Positions 23,939 through 32,750 of a DNA stretch of 33,599 nucleotides are shown one piece after another. The DNA is from Chitinophagales bacterium. GTDB taxonomy: Bacteria; Bacteroidota; Bacteroidia; Chitinophagales; Saprospiraceae. Within the stretch, counting starts at the first letter, position 1. Each line of letters starts with the position of its first letter. The stretch covers positions 1-33,599 of the forward strand of contig JAIXKS010000009.1 of assembly GCA_026928325.1 (NCBI GenBank), read 5' to 3'. The translations under genes were made by a program, and so were the position numbers. The notes under the pieces are model-generated. The model was given only the letters and a program-made list of their open reading frames with translations, did no database searches and was not told the origin of the DNA.

Positions 23939-26900
23939 TTAGAATTTAACATTCAGACCAAATGACATAATTCTCGCTCTAGGAGTTCCGTTGATATCGA
24001 CACCATTGATTTCCATTTCAGGATTTAATCCCTTATACTTGGTAATCATAATTGGGTTTTGCGCTGCAAAATAAACTCTTAAACCGCTAATACCAATTTT
24101 ACTGGTTACATCACTTGCTAAGGTATATCCCAATGTAATGTTGTCAATACTAACAAAATCGCCATCTTCTACGAAACGTGTAGTAGCTGCACTTGTTAAG
24201 TTAACAAATGTGTTACTACTTGCCCAAAGTCTAGGTGTAACACCATCTCCAGGATTTTCAGGACTTTGCCATCTTCCTAAGATTTCTGTACTATTATTGT
24301 TCAAGTTTAAGTTCATCAATTCTCTTCTCGTAGAGTTGAAGATCTTATTTCCACCACTAAATCTTACTAAGAAATTCAAGTCAAAATTTTTATAATTCAT
24401 GCTTGAAGAAATACCACCAAAGTAAGTAGGAAGTGTATTACCTAAGATCTTTCTGTCAGATGAAGCAAGGGCTCCTCTTTCACCCAATGCAGCTGCATTT
24501 GCAGGATCAAATCCATAATATAATCCATCAGGAATATTTCCTTGAATCAAACTACCATCTGCTTTAACATAAACAGGGTTACCATTTGCTGGGTTAACTC
24601 CCCAATATTCAAATCCAAAAAGGCTGTTCATAGATTCACCTTCACGGATGATGATATTGGGTGCGATGTTTACGTTAGTAGAAGTACCTCCGATGATATC
24701 TCCACCTCCATTAGGTAACTCTACGATCTGGTTCTTAGACAATGTCAAGTTAGCACCTAATGTCCATTGGAAGTCTTCACTTTTCATTACATCATAGAAT
24801 GCTTCGATTTCAAATCCCTTATTCAATGATTTACCAATATTCTTATTGATTCTGTTGTTTGGAACACCTAATGAAGGTGGAACAGGCTCAGAGAATACTA
24901 AGTTGTCAATATCATTCTTATAGTAATCTAAACTCATTCTCAATCTATTATCCATGAATGCAACATCTAATCCGAAATCCGACTTCTTACTTGTTTCCCA
25001 AGTCAAAGCGTCATTACCAAACTGATTGAATGCTAAACCGTTAAGAGCTCCATATTTTGAAGCAACAGTCAATCCAAGATAAGGATAAGATCCAAATTCA
25101 GTGTTACCTACTGCAGCATAAGAATATCTCAACTTAAGTTGTGAAACTGTGTTTTTCATATCATTCCAGAAAGATTCATTAGCGATATTCCATCCTAAAG
25201 AGTATCCAATGAAGTCATTCCATCTGTTGGCTTCACTCAATTTAGATAAACCATCTCTTCTGTATGAAAACTGAGCAAAATATCTTTGGTCATAATTATA
25301 GTTAATTCTACCCAAATAAGAAATGATACCAGCTTCAGTAGCACCTCCTCCAGATGCTTGAACACCATAAGAGTTAGATACTGTCACCTTATTATAGAAC
25401 TCATCCAACAAGTCTTGTCCTTGGCTAAAGAAGGCTTCGTTATGTTCTTTTTGATATTCTGCAACAGCGGTAAGACCTAAACTGTGTTTTTCAGAGAATA
25501 CAGTATTGTAATTTAAGATGTGCTGTAAATTCCATCTCAAATAATTATCCACAGTGTTTTCTATAATACCATTATATCCTTTTCCATCACCATGTCGAGG
25601 ACTCCAGAAAATAAAACCAGTTGTAAATGGATTATCTACACTTGCTTGTAAGCGATAATTTAGACCTTTAGTGATATCAGCTGAAGCATAAGCACTAGCA
25701 AGTATTCTTCTAACTTGTGACTGATAAGTATTGTTAGCTAATACAAAGGCAATGTTAGAGATGTTATCTCCTACAGGATCTGTATTGTCCCATTGACCTA
25801 CGTTCGAACCATTCGCTGAAAGGTTATAACCTGTAGGGTTAGTTGGGTCTAAAGCTGGTGTATTCGGTAACTGACGGATTGCATTAAACATATTACCTGA
25901 CAAAGAGTTACCACCGGTATTAAGACCAACATAGCTGGTTTGTGTTACACTTAAGTTCGTACCAACAGAAAGCCAGTTATAAACTTTCTGATCTAAAGCG
26001 CCTCTTAAACTGTATCTGTCCATACTATTGCTCTTAGCGATACCTTCTTGGTTATTATACCCAAAAGAGAAATAGTAAGTTGTACCGGCGTTTCCGCCTG
26101 AAACTGAAAGAGAATGATCTGTTTGGAAAGCGTTTTTATTCAACACTTCTGCTTGCCAATCCGTATTATATTCAGTACCGATTGCCCAAGGTTGCTGGTT
26201 TCTATTCGTTCTCTTTTCATTAGCAATCGTAATGAAGTCAGGAGTCTGCAATAAGTCAAATGTCTTTACAGCATTAGCAAAACCAAAACTAGAGTTTAAA
26301 GAAATCTGTGTTGCTCCCTTTCTACCTTTTTTAGTTGTAATGAGAATTACACCATTGGCTCCTCGTGAACCATAAATAGCGGTCGCAGCACCATCTTTTA
26401 ATACTTCATAGGACTCAATGTCCGCAGGATTGAGGTCTCCCAAACCAGAAGCGGATGCTTCTCCTCCGAGGTATCCGGAATAGATAGGCATACCATCGAC
26501 TACGTATAAAGGATCTGTTCCGGAGTTAACGGAAGCAATTCCTCTAATTCTAACCTTTGGTGCTTCTCCTAAAATACCGTTCGAGGTGGTAACTTGAACA
26601 CCGGCAGCTCGACCTGCCAACTGTGTTGTAACGGTAGGCGATACTAAATTTGATACGTCGCTACCTTTCACACTAGATATAGAGGAGGTAGCATCGCTTT
26701 TACGCTGTACACCATAACCCACTACTAGAACTTCGTCTAAAATAGCGCCTTCGTCTAGTGTGACATTAAAAACTGTAGCATTTCCAATCTCAATATCCTT
26801 AGATTTGAATCCTGCATAGCTGACTACTAGCATCGTTACATTATCCGGGATTTGCATCTTGAATGCCCCATCGATATCGGTGATGGTCCCAATGCCAGGT

Positions 26901-27037
26901 GCTTCCTTGGCCACAACGCTTGCGCCAATGATTGGGAACCCAGATTCATCAGAAATTACACCTGATACCATCCTTTGCGCCTGAACGAAAAACGTTCCAA
27001 ATAGCACCAAGGCAAAAGTAAATAACAGTTGTTTCAT
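23939..27037 (-). CDS. SusC/RagA-family TonB-dependent transporter
   Basis: The 1032-residue protein has a signal peptide ending 'FFVQAQ' (about residue 21) and a carboxypeptidase-regulatory-like beta-sandwich ('VSGVISDESGFPIIGASVV', about 23-95). A TonB-box-like 'DEVLVVGYGVQ' follows, then a plug ('AGRAAGVQVTTSNGILGEAP', 'VRIRGIASVNSGTDPLYVVD', 'GAATAIYGSRGANGVILITT') and a large barrel ending in 'SFGLNVKF'. It imports a substrate bound by its SusD partner, using TonB energy. Length and order are standard, with nothing truncated. The upstream region has a -7 box (27171-27178) and a 15-bp palindrome (27087-27101). Confidence 0.96.
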   Translation of the reverse strand: MKQLLFTFALVLFGTFFVQAQRMVSGVISDESGFPIIGASVVAKEAPGIGTITDIDGAFKMQIPDNVTMLVVSYAGFKSKDIEIGNATVFNVTLDEGAILDEVLVVGYGVQRKSDATSSISSVKGSDVSNLVSPTVTTQLAGRAAGVQVTTSNGILGEAPKVRIRGIASVNSGTDPLYVVDGMPIYSGYLGGEASASGLGDLNPADIESYEVLKDGAATAIYGSRGANGVILITTKKGRKGATQISLNSSFGFANAVKTFDLLQTPDFITIANEKRTNRNQQPWAIGTEYNTDWQAEVLNKNAFQTDHSLSVSGGNAGTTYYFSFGYNNQEGIAKSNSMDRYSLRGALDQKVYNWLSVGTNLSVTQTSYVGLNTGGNSLSGNMFNAIRQLPNTPALDPTNPTGYNLSANGSNVGQWDNTDPVGDNISNIAFVLANNTYQSQVRRILASAYASADITKGLNYRLQASVDNPFTTGFIFWSPRHGDGKGYNGIIENTVDNYLRWNLQHILNYNTVFSEKHSLGLTAVAEYQKEHNEAFFSQGQDLLDEFYNKVTVSNSYGVQASGGGATEAGIISYLGRINYNYDQRYFAQFSYRRDGLSKLSEANRWNDFIGYSLGWNIANESFWNDMKNTVSQLKLRYSYAAVGNTEFGSYPYLGLTVASKYGALNGLAFNQFGNDALTWETSKKSDFGLDVAFMDNRLRMSLDYYKNDIDNLVFSEPVPPSLGVPNNRINKNIGKSLNKGFEIEAFYDVMKSEDFQWTLGANLTLSKNQIVELPNGGGDIIGGTSTNVNIAPNIIIREGESMNSLFGFEYWGVNPANGNPVYVKADGSLIQGNIPDGLYYGFDPANAAALGERGALASSDRKILGNTLPTYFGGISSSMNYKNFDLNFLVRFSGGNKIFNSTRRELMNLNLNNNSTEILGRWQSPENPGDGVTPRLWASSNTFVNLTSAATTRFVEDGDFVSIDNITLGYTLASDVTSKIGISGLRVYFAAQNPIMITKYKGLNPEMEINGVDINGTPRARIMSFGLNVKF

Positions 27038-27086
27038 ACTAAAAATGTTTGGTTAATTAATAAAAAAAATGTTGTTAGAAAATTAC

Positions 27087-27101
27087 ACTTGTTAAACAAG
27101 T
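27087..27101. promoter_or_regulatory. 15-bp palindrome upstream of SusC gene, possible operator
   Basis: ACTTGTT-A-AACAAGT is a perfect inverted repeat with a one-base centre, 50-64 bases before the SusC ATG and downstream of the candidate -7 box. It may be a repressor site or an RNA hairpin in the 5' UTR. The cognate regulator is unknown. Confidence 0.4.
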
Positions 27102-27170
27102 TACAATATTAACTGAAATTTAACATTTTGCGCTGCTTTGATTAATATTTTTTAAAGAAAAATATCAATT

Positions 27171-27178
27171 CAAATTTA
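27171..27178 (-). promoter_or_regulatory. -7 box for the SusC/SusD transcript
   Basis: Minus-strand TAAATTTG (plus-strand CAAATTTA) matches TAnnTTTG. A TTTG sits 16 bases further upstream (27195-27198), slightly closer than usual for -33. The leader would be about 130 bases long. Confidence 0.4.
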
Positions 27179-27258
27179 ATTAATTGATTTTGTGCAAAGT
27201 ATGATTTTGTGAAAATATTTTAAATACTAAAAATTTCATAATGCTCGCATAATTTATT

Positions 27259-27266
27259 TATATTTG
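27259..27266 (+). promoter_or_regulatory. Exact -7 box for the small barrel-protein gene
   Basis: TATATTTG matches TAnnTTTG, 36 bases before the ATG at 27303. It overlaps an upstream TTG at 27264, which is therefore not the likely start. Confidence 0.55.
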
Positions 27267-27302
27267 CATGATCAGTCATTTTTTAATCAAAACCATAATT
27301 TC

Positions 27303-27728
27303 ATGAAAACACATATCTTGTTTTTGTTTTTGATTTTCGCCTCTACACAATTATCTGCTCAATGGTTTTACGGTGGAGGTGTTAAATATAATGCCAATAA
27401 TGAATTTAAAGCCATTGCGGTAAATGCAAAAATAGGTACAGACATTTCTAGTAATTTTGATTTAGACTTGGATGCGGCATATTATATAGCAAGTACTGCA
27501 AAGTGGGCTTTTGATGCAAACCTTCATTATCGATTACTCCAGATTGGCGATGTTTTCCGATTAAGTCCTTTGGCAGGTATTAATTTCACAAAGGCAAGCC
27601 GCATTTATAATTCCATTTTATTAGGTGTATCTATGAAAGTTATCGACGATAATTACACGTATTATTTAGAACCCAAATGGATTTTAAATGAAGACCAGAT
27701 TTCTATAAGTATTGGTGTATTATTTTAG
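27303..27728 (+). CDS. Small outer-membrane beta-barrel-like protein
   Basis: The 141-residue product has a clear signal peptide ('THILFLFLIFASTQLSAQ', cleavage near residue 20). A series of alternating hydrophobic strands follows ('YNANNEFKAIAVNAKIGTDI', 'LDLDAAYYIAS', 'FDANLHYRLLQIG', 'SILLGVSMKV'), ending in the terminal Phe of 'SISIGVLF', as in outer-membrane barrels. The predicted strand number fits a six- to eight-stranded porin-like protein. The specific function is unknown. The ATG at 27303 is preferred to a TTG at 27264, which lies in the -7 box. The next gene follows after three bases, so the two are probably one operon. Confidence 0.75.
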   Translation: MKTHILFLFLIFASTQLSAQWFYGGGVKYNANNEFKAIAVNAKIGTDISSNFDLDLDAAYYIASTAKWAFDANLHYRLLQIGDVFRLSPLAGINFTKASRIYNSILLGVSMKVIDDNYTYYLEPKWILNEDQISISIGVLF

Positions 27729-27731
27729 TCA

Positions 27732-28697
27732 ATGCCCATTCTCAATTCAAATCTATTTAAACCGTCAATCCTTTTTAGGAGTGGATATGTAAGTACTATT
27801 TTTCCTTATTTCTTAAGAAAAAGGACAGAATATCCCTATGTACGGCATCGTGTTCAAACCCCGGATCATGATTTTTTTGATATTGATTGGCTCAAGAACC
27901 CCAGACATACCAAAGTAGCCATTTTACTACATGGCCTTGAAGGTGGATCCAATTCCCAATACATTAATGGTTTGACCGGTGTCCTGTTTCAAGCAGGCTT
28001 TGATATAGCTGCGGTTAACTTTCGGTCTTGTAGTGGCGAAATTAATCTCAGCCCTGAAATGTATCATAGCGGATATACAAAAGACCTTGAATTCATCCTT
28101 GAGCACGAAGTTAATCATTACGACCAAATCGCCATTTGTGGATTTAGCTTGGGTGGCAATGTCGCATTGAAGTATGCAGGACAGGCGGGAGCCTTCATTC
28201 ATCCAAAAGTCAAAGCTGTGGTCGGTGTTTCTGTTCCTTGTGATTTACGAGGCGTCAGCTTGCAATTTAAAAAATGGTATAATTACCCATACGAGCGTTT
28301 GTTTCTAAAGACATTGATGGATAAAATGGTCATCAAGCATCAGATGCATCCTGAAATCATAGATATTGGATGGGCGCCAAAAATAAAAAACCTTTGGGAT
28401 TTTGACGAACACTTCAATGCTGCCATGCATGATTTTAGTGGTGCTGAAGATTATTACCAACAAAATAGTTCGATACAATTCTTGACCAATATACAAATTC
28501 CGGCCTTGATTATTAATGCCTTAGACGATACTTTCTTATCTCGGGAATGCTACCCTTATGATGCAGCGGAAGAAAATCCAAATCTATTTTTGATTGCTTC
28601 GAAATATGGTGGACATGTAGGTTTTGCCGATTTTAAAAAGACGCCATATTGGAGTGAATCGACCATAGCTGCATTTTTGAATGAACATACGAACTAA
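27732..28697 (+). CDS. Alpha/beta-hydrolase of the YheT/ABHD1-3 family
   Basis: The 321-residue enzyme has the YheT signatures: N-terminal 'FRSGYVSTIFPYFLRK', 'AILLHGLEGGSNSQYI' (oxyanion region, about 63-78), 'VNFRSCSGE' (about 95-103), and the nucleophile elbow 'ICGFSLGGNVALKY' (Ser139). The acid and base are plausible in 'IINALDDTFLS' and 'ASKYGGHVGF'. The family hydrolyses esters or thioesters of uncertain nature, probably in the cytoplasm; no signal peptide is seen. It starts three bases after the barrel-protein gene. The next gene has its own -7 box immediately downstream. Confidence 0.9.
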   Translation: MPILNSNLFKPSILFRSGYVSTIFPYFLRKRTEYPYVRHRVQTPDHDFFDIDWLKNPRHTKVAILLHGLEGGSNSQYINGLTGVLFQAGFDIAAVNFRSCSGEINLSPEMYHSGYTKDLEFILEHEVNHYDQIAICGFSLGGNVALKYAGQAGAFIHPKVKAVVGVSVPCDLRGVSLQFKKWYNYPYERLFLKTLMDKMVIKHQMHPEIIDIGWAPKIKNLWDFDEHFNAAMHDFSGAEDYYQQNSSIQFLTNIQIPALIINALDDTFLSRECYPYDAAEENPNLFLIASKYGGHVGFADFKKTPYWSESTIAAFLNEHTN

Positions 28698-28704
28698 ATT
28701 TCCT

Positions 28705-28712
28705 TATCTTTG
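28705..28712 (+). promoter_or_regulatory. Exact -7 box for the DUF5686 gene
   Basis: TATCTTTG matches TAnnTTTG, 21 bases before the ATG at 28734. The TTG at 28710 that opens the longest frame is part of this box, so ATG 28734 is the likely start. Confidence 0.55.
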
Positions 28713-28733
28713 CCGCCAAATTTTTATCGAGAG

Positions 28734-31238
28734 ATGCAGTTTGCCAAGGCTCTGAGGCCAACGATATATTTAGCTATTAAAATATGGATATTCGTTTTAT
28801 GGAATACTAGCCCTCTTTTTAGTCAAATAAAAGGAAAAATTACCGATTCAGATGGTCTGCCGCTACCCTACGCTGCGATCTATATTGATGGAACAAGTTA
28901 TGGAACTTTGAGCAATGTGGACGGATTCTATGAATTAGACCTAAACATACCTGGCAAATATAAAATCAACTATCAATACGTAGGCTATCAAGATATCCAA
29001 ATGACCGCTAATTACACCAATAAGCCATTGGAAATTAACGTAATCATGAGAGACGACCAATTATTACTTAATGAAGTTGTCATCAAAGCAAATGCTGAGG
29101 ATCCGGCCTATCCCATCATTCGGGAAGCCATCCGTCATAGACCTGAAAACAAGTACCGCATTCAAAGTTTAGAAGCTGATTTACATGTCAAGGGATTGAT
29201 CAAATTAACAGAGGTACCTCAAAAATTTTTAGGTGAAGAAATTGGAAATTTAAACGGGATTCTAGATTCTTTAAGACAAGGTATTTTGTATTTGTCGGAG
29301 TCTAAATCCAAGTTTTATTTTGAACAACCAGACAAGATTAAGGAAATTATGGTTTCTTCTATAAAATCCGGTGACAACAGTCTTTTTACGGCAAATCAAT
29401 TTTCATGGGCTTCATTTAATCTGTATGATAATTATCTCGAGTTTGGAAGAAGCATTGTATCTCCAATTGGTGACAACGCTTTATCTAATTATTTGTATAA
29501 ATTAGATAAAACGTATGAAGACAAAGACCATTTTGTAATTCACAAGATAAAAATTGAGCCTAAATCAAAAAATACACCGGCCTTGTCTGGTCATATATTT
29601 ATCGTGGACGGATATTGGACGATACATAGTTCAGATTTAAAATTGCATGGTATCGCTTTAAAAAACACTTATTTCGACACCATCGCTATCAAACAACACT
29701 ACATCCCAATTGAAAATCGAGAATCTTGGTTGCTTTTTAGTCAAATTTTCCAATTTCAAGCTGGGCTTCTTGGCTTCCGGGTAGGTGGAGATTTTACTTA
29801 CATATTTTCCAACTACAAGTTGAATGCGGATAATACCGAGTTATTCAAAAACAATGAAAGATTCAAAGTAGAAGCTCATGCGCTCGAAAGAGATACATCA
29901 TTTTGGAATAAAGAGCGCCCTATTCCACTCACAAAAGAAGAAGAAAGGGATTATATCAAAAAGGATTCGCTATTGGCCATCTGGTCTTCCAAATCTTATT
30001 TAGATTCTATGGATAGGGAAAGTAATAAATTGAGTCCGCTCCACCTGATATTAGGCTATACATATTCTAATACCTATAAAAAAAGAAAATTCACGATACC
30101 ACCACCTTTATCAAGCGTCAAATTTAATGCTGTGGAAGGATTTCTCATAAGTTTGTCACCTTATTGGACGGTTCAAGACAGCTCGCTGAGAAAATTCAAA
30201 TTGCAACCTTCCTTGGATTTTGGATTTTCAGACCATAAGTTTAAACCCAACATTTTATTAGATTATACTTTTGATAATTATAGTTTAGGTAATATTCAAT
30301 TGTCTGGCGGGATTAAATACCGGCAATTTGACGCTCAAAATCCTGTCAATGAACGTAGTAATGCTTGGTATTCGCTGTGGTCAAAGAGAAATAGTATCCG
30401 GCTTTATCGAGACAAATACGTAGGTATCAACTACTTTCAAGAGCTAATCAATGGCGTTTATCTGGATCTTTCTTCCACGTACTCCAATCGATCTAACTTA
30501 GTGACGAATACGAATTATAGTTTTAGAAAAAAGGATTTAAAATACGATGAAAACATTCCAAATTATGAAATCTCTCCGGATCAATATCAGGAAAATAGCT
30601 ATCTTCTGAATAAGATTAAAGTAACGATCCGCCCCGGACAAACATATAGTTCTTATCCGAATTTCAAGATTAGGCATAGTACAGATTGGCCGACCATCAC
30701 GACTGAATTTGAATCAGGATATCCTTTGACGGCTAATAAACCCTCTTTTTATAAATTAACCTTACGCATAAGAGACCAATATGTAAACCTTAGAAAATTC
30801 GGCTATTTTAGATATAATGTTGAAGGCGGCACATTTTTAAAAGGTAAACCCGGATATTTTGCAGATTATTTACATCCGGTAGCCAACCGAATAGCCATTC
30901 CAATCGACCCGGATTTGAGTAGTTTTAATTTGCTACCTTTTTATCAATACAGTACCAATCGATATTATCTGCAATTGAACATCCGCCATCATTTTAATGG
31001 TTATGTTTTTGATAGGATTCCGCTGATTAATAAAACGCCTTTACGGCTGACTTTTGGTTCATCAGCGCTTTACGTACCGGAAAAGGGATATTATCTTGAG
31101 CCTTTTATAGGAATAGAAAACTTCAAAATTGGTCCTCTTCATCTATTTGATATCGATTATGCCTTTTCTTTTGACAAACAAGGATTTCTAGACCATGGAA
31201 TCGTATTTAGGCTATCACAATTGTTGAATAGCCTCTAA
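28734..31238 (+). CDS. DUF5686 outer-membrane protein with CarboxypepD-reg-like domain
   Basis: The 834-residue protein has a signal peptide (about 1-32, 'WNTSPLFSQ') and a carboxypeptidase-regulatory-like beta-sandwich ('IKGKITDSDGLPLPYAAIYI' to 'VGYQDIQM', about 33-105). The long DUF5686 region begins 'NEVVIKANAEDPAYPIIREA' and becomes a barrel-like C-terminal half rich in aromatic strands, ending 'GIVFRLSQLLNSL'. The layout recalls TonB receptors without a plug. The role is unknown, though an outer-membrane location is likely. Its start is defined by the promoter box at 28705-28712. The stop TAA overlaps the end of the restored frame of the DUF2905 pseudogene on the other strand. Confidence 0.88.
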   Translation: MQFAKALRPTIYLAIKIWIFVLWNTSPLFSQIKGKITDSDGLPLPYAAIYIDGTSYGTLSNVDGFYELDLNIPGKYKINYQYVGYQDIQMTANYTNKPLEINVIMRDDQLLLNEVVIKANAEDPAYPIIREAIRHRPENKYRIQSLEADLHVKGLIKLTEVPQKFLGEEIGNLNGILDSLRQGILYLSESKSKFYFEQPDKIKEIMVSSIKSGDNSLFTANQFSWASFNLYDNYLEFGRSIVSPIGDNALSNYLYKLDKTYEDKDHFVIHKIKIEPKSKNTPALSGHIFIVDGYWTIHSSDLKLHGIALKNTYFDTIAIKQHYIPIENRESWLLFSQIFQFQAGLLGFRVGGDFTYIFSNYKLNADNTELFKNNERFKVEAHALERDTSFWNKERPIPLTKEEERDYIKKDSLLAIWSSKSYLDSMDRESNKLSPLHLILGYTYSNTYKKRKFTIPPPLSSVKFNAVEGFLISLSPYWTVQDSSLRKFKLQPSLDFGFSDHKFKPNILLDYTFDNYSLGNIQLSGGIKYRQFDAQNPVNERSNAWYSLWSKRNSIRLYRDKYVGINYFQELINGVYLDLSSTYSNRSNLVTNTNYSFRKKDLKYDENIPNYEISPDQYQENSYLLNKIKVTIRPGQTYSSYPNFKIRHSTDWPTITTEFESGYPLTANKPSFYKLTLRIRDQYVNLRKFGYFRYNVEGGTFLKGKPGYFADYLHPVANRIAIPIDPDLSSFNLLPFYQYSTNRYYLQLNIRHHFNGYVFDRIPLINKTPLRLTFGSSALYVPEKGYYLEPFIGIENFKIGPLHLFDIDYAFSFDKQGFLDHGIVFRLSQLLNSL

Positions 31239-31494
31239 GAGCTCCAGCCAGCTAAAAGTATGAATATCCGAATAATGACGCTGATGGTTATACTGAACAA
31301 TATCATGGTCGTAATGGGAAAATAAAAGGAAAAATTAGGGATAATAGACAAAAATTATCCCTTTCATAACCGATATCTCCCGGAAGATGCCCAATAAATG
31401 ACAACTTGTCTCCAAAGTAATACCAGATAATCCCGATGACTACAAGGATGATTCCAATAATAATGATAAATTTCCCATTTTCAGATCCGGTCAT
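31235..31494 (-). pseudogene. DUF2905 gene broken by a 20-bp fold-back insertion
   Basis: From the ATG at 31494 the frame reads a DUF2905-type start ('KFIIIIGIILVVIGIIWYYF', 'LPGDIGYERDNF'), then diverges and stops at 31303. The family C-terminus appears in another frame (FYFPITTMI, then a second hydrophobic helix, ending GWSS at 31235). Removing 20 bases (31330-31349, or the equivalent to 31357) joins the frames as ERDNFSFYFPITT and gives a normal protein of about 79 residues. The extra bases lie between two AAAAATTA repeats and create a perfect 9-bp inverted repeat. The gene starts one base after the nucleotidyltransferase stop, so it is in the same transcript. DUF2905 proteins are small two-helix membrane proteins of unknown role. 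Confidence 0.82.
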
Positions 31495-31495
31495 T

Positions 31496-32395
31496 TCACC
31501 AAAGGTTTGTCGGATAAACGCCTTTTTGAATCAAACTACGTAGTTTTTCTACTACAAATGGCCGATCCTCTTGATAAGTAACACCAAACCAATCTGAGGC
31601 AGTATCTATAATATTAATATTAAGTACGTCGCCTTTTATCAAATAATCGACTAATGTAGGAATGTAGTATTCTGAAGTAAGTTCTTGACCATGATTTCTT
31701 AAAAACTCCGAAAAGTTTTCCTCAAAATACTGAAAGAAAGAAGGTTGAAATCCCCACATATTCATAGAAACTAAAGTTTCCGGTGTCAATGTTCTAAATC
31801 CTTCTCCATCAGGAAAGCGGATGATGCCGTCTTCATATTGTCTAATTTTGACACATTCCTCGATATCAGCAAGATAACCTGAAGGATCCGCTTGACAAAC
31901 ACCGCGATTTACAGTACCGTGTTCGGACAAAGTATTTTGCAAATGATAAGCAATGACAGCATAGTCACTACCCTTCTGTTCGTCCTTAAGAAAAGTCGCC
32001 AATTGATCAAAGGCCTCCACACCATAGTAATCGTCTGCATTAATCACGCCAAAAGGCTCCTGAATCACTTCATGAGCAACCCAAACGGCATGAGCTGTAC
32101 CCCAAGGTTTTTGTCGGTCAGGATGAATAGAAAATCCTGTCGGAATCTTATATAATTCTTGAGAAACGAATTCCATTTCGATTTTTCCTTCCAATTTCTT
32201 GCGAAATATGGACTCAAATTCAGCTTTGAAAGCATCTCTAACCACAAAAACAACTTTGCCAAATCCCGATCGGATCGCATCATACAAAGAATAGTCGATG
32301 ATAGTCTCTCCATTGGGACCAAAACCATCTAACTGTTTCAATTTGCCATATCGGCTACCCATTCCTGCTGCCAAGATCAATAAAGTAGGCTTCAT
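31496..32395 (-). CDS. Sugar-phosphate nucleotidyltransferase
   Basis: The 299-residue cytoplasmic enzyme has the NTP-transferase N-terminal loop 'LILAAGMGSRYGKLKQLDGF' (about residues 5-24), the metal/sugar-phosphate region 'VINADDYYGVEAFD' (about 117-130), and conserved 'PWGTAHAVWVA' (about 97-107). Such enzymes activate a sugar-1-phosphate with UTP, dTTP or CTP. The exact sugar cannot be read from sequence, and it need not be the housekeeping GalU. An exact -7 box lies 16 bases before the ATG. The DUF2905 gene follows one base after the stop. Confidence 0.85.
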   Translation of the reverse strand: MKPTLLILAAGMGSRYGKLKQLDGFGPNGETIIDYSLYDAIRSGFGKVVFVVRDAFKAEFESIFRKKLEGKIEMEFVSQELYKIPTGFSIHPDRQKPWGTAHAVWVAHEVIQEPFGVINADDYYGVEAFDQLATFLKDEQKGSDYAVIAYHLQNTLSEHGTVNRGVCQADPSGYLADIEECVKIRQYEDGIIRFPDGEGFRTLTPETLVSMNMWGFQPSFFQYFEENFSEFLRNHGQELTSEYYIPTLVDYLIKGDVLNINIIDTASDWFGVTYQEDRPFVVEKLRSLIQKGVYPTNLW

Positions 32396-32411
32396 ACGCT
32401 TTCATTTTTTG

Positions 32412-32419
32412 CAAAGATA
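32412..32419 (-). promoter_or_regulatory. Exact -7 box for the nucleotidyltransferase gene
   Basis: Minus-strand TATCTTTG (plus-strand CAAAGATA) matches TAnnTTTG and stands 16 bases from the ATG, implying a short leader. Confidence 0.55.
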
Positions 32420-32707
32420 ATCTTTTAAATAAATTTAATACTTGATATGCAAATGGATATTTTTATTATCCTTTTACGCAAATTTTAAATTTATAATTAT
32501 TCATCAAACGATATTAAGACGACAATTTATTGTGCCATAATTAAATATTAATTTTGATGAGAAAATAAGCGTTTTAAATTGTCCATAAATTCAAGATTAA
32601 TTTCAGTGTAATTAATAGATTTCATATTTACGAATGGTTTTAACTTGATTTATTAAAGCTACAAGTTTTAGAATGAAGAAAATATCTGATGTGTGGAAAC
32701 AAAAAAT

Positions 32708-32715
32708 TAACTTTG
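32708..32715 (+). promoter_or_regulatory. Exact -7 box for the lipoprotein gene
   Basis: TAACTTTG matches TAnnTTTG, 35 bases before the ATG at 32751. It lies inside the upstream extension of the reading frame and so supports the inner start. Confidence 0.55.
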
Positions 32716-32750
32716 CGACTCAATACTTAATTATTCCAAATTTAAAAGAG

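Larger units (their letters stand above)
32396..32750. other. Intergenic region between divergent nucleotidyltransferase and lipoprotein genes
   Basis: These 355 AT-rich bases hold the two -7 boxes listed at 32412-32419 and 32708-32715. The frame open from 32673 into the lipoprotein gene lacks a signal peptide at that end and is judged 5' UTR. I see no RNA gene, strong hairpin or repeat here. Confidence 0.5.

Noticed and set aside
27191-27201. CAAAGTAT on the plus strand as a second SusC -7 box
   Set aside because: The minus-strand reading is ATACTTTG, with one base too few between TA and TTTG, so it is not a consensus match.
32673-32750. Upstream start of the C-terminal lipoprotein gene
   Set aside because: It would bury the lipobox signal in mid-protein, and a -7 box lies inside it.
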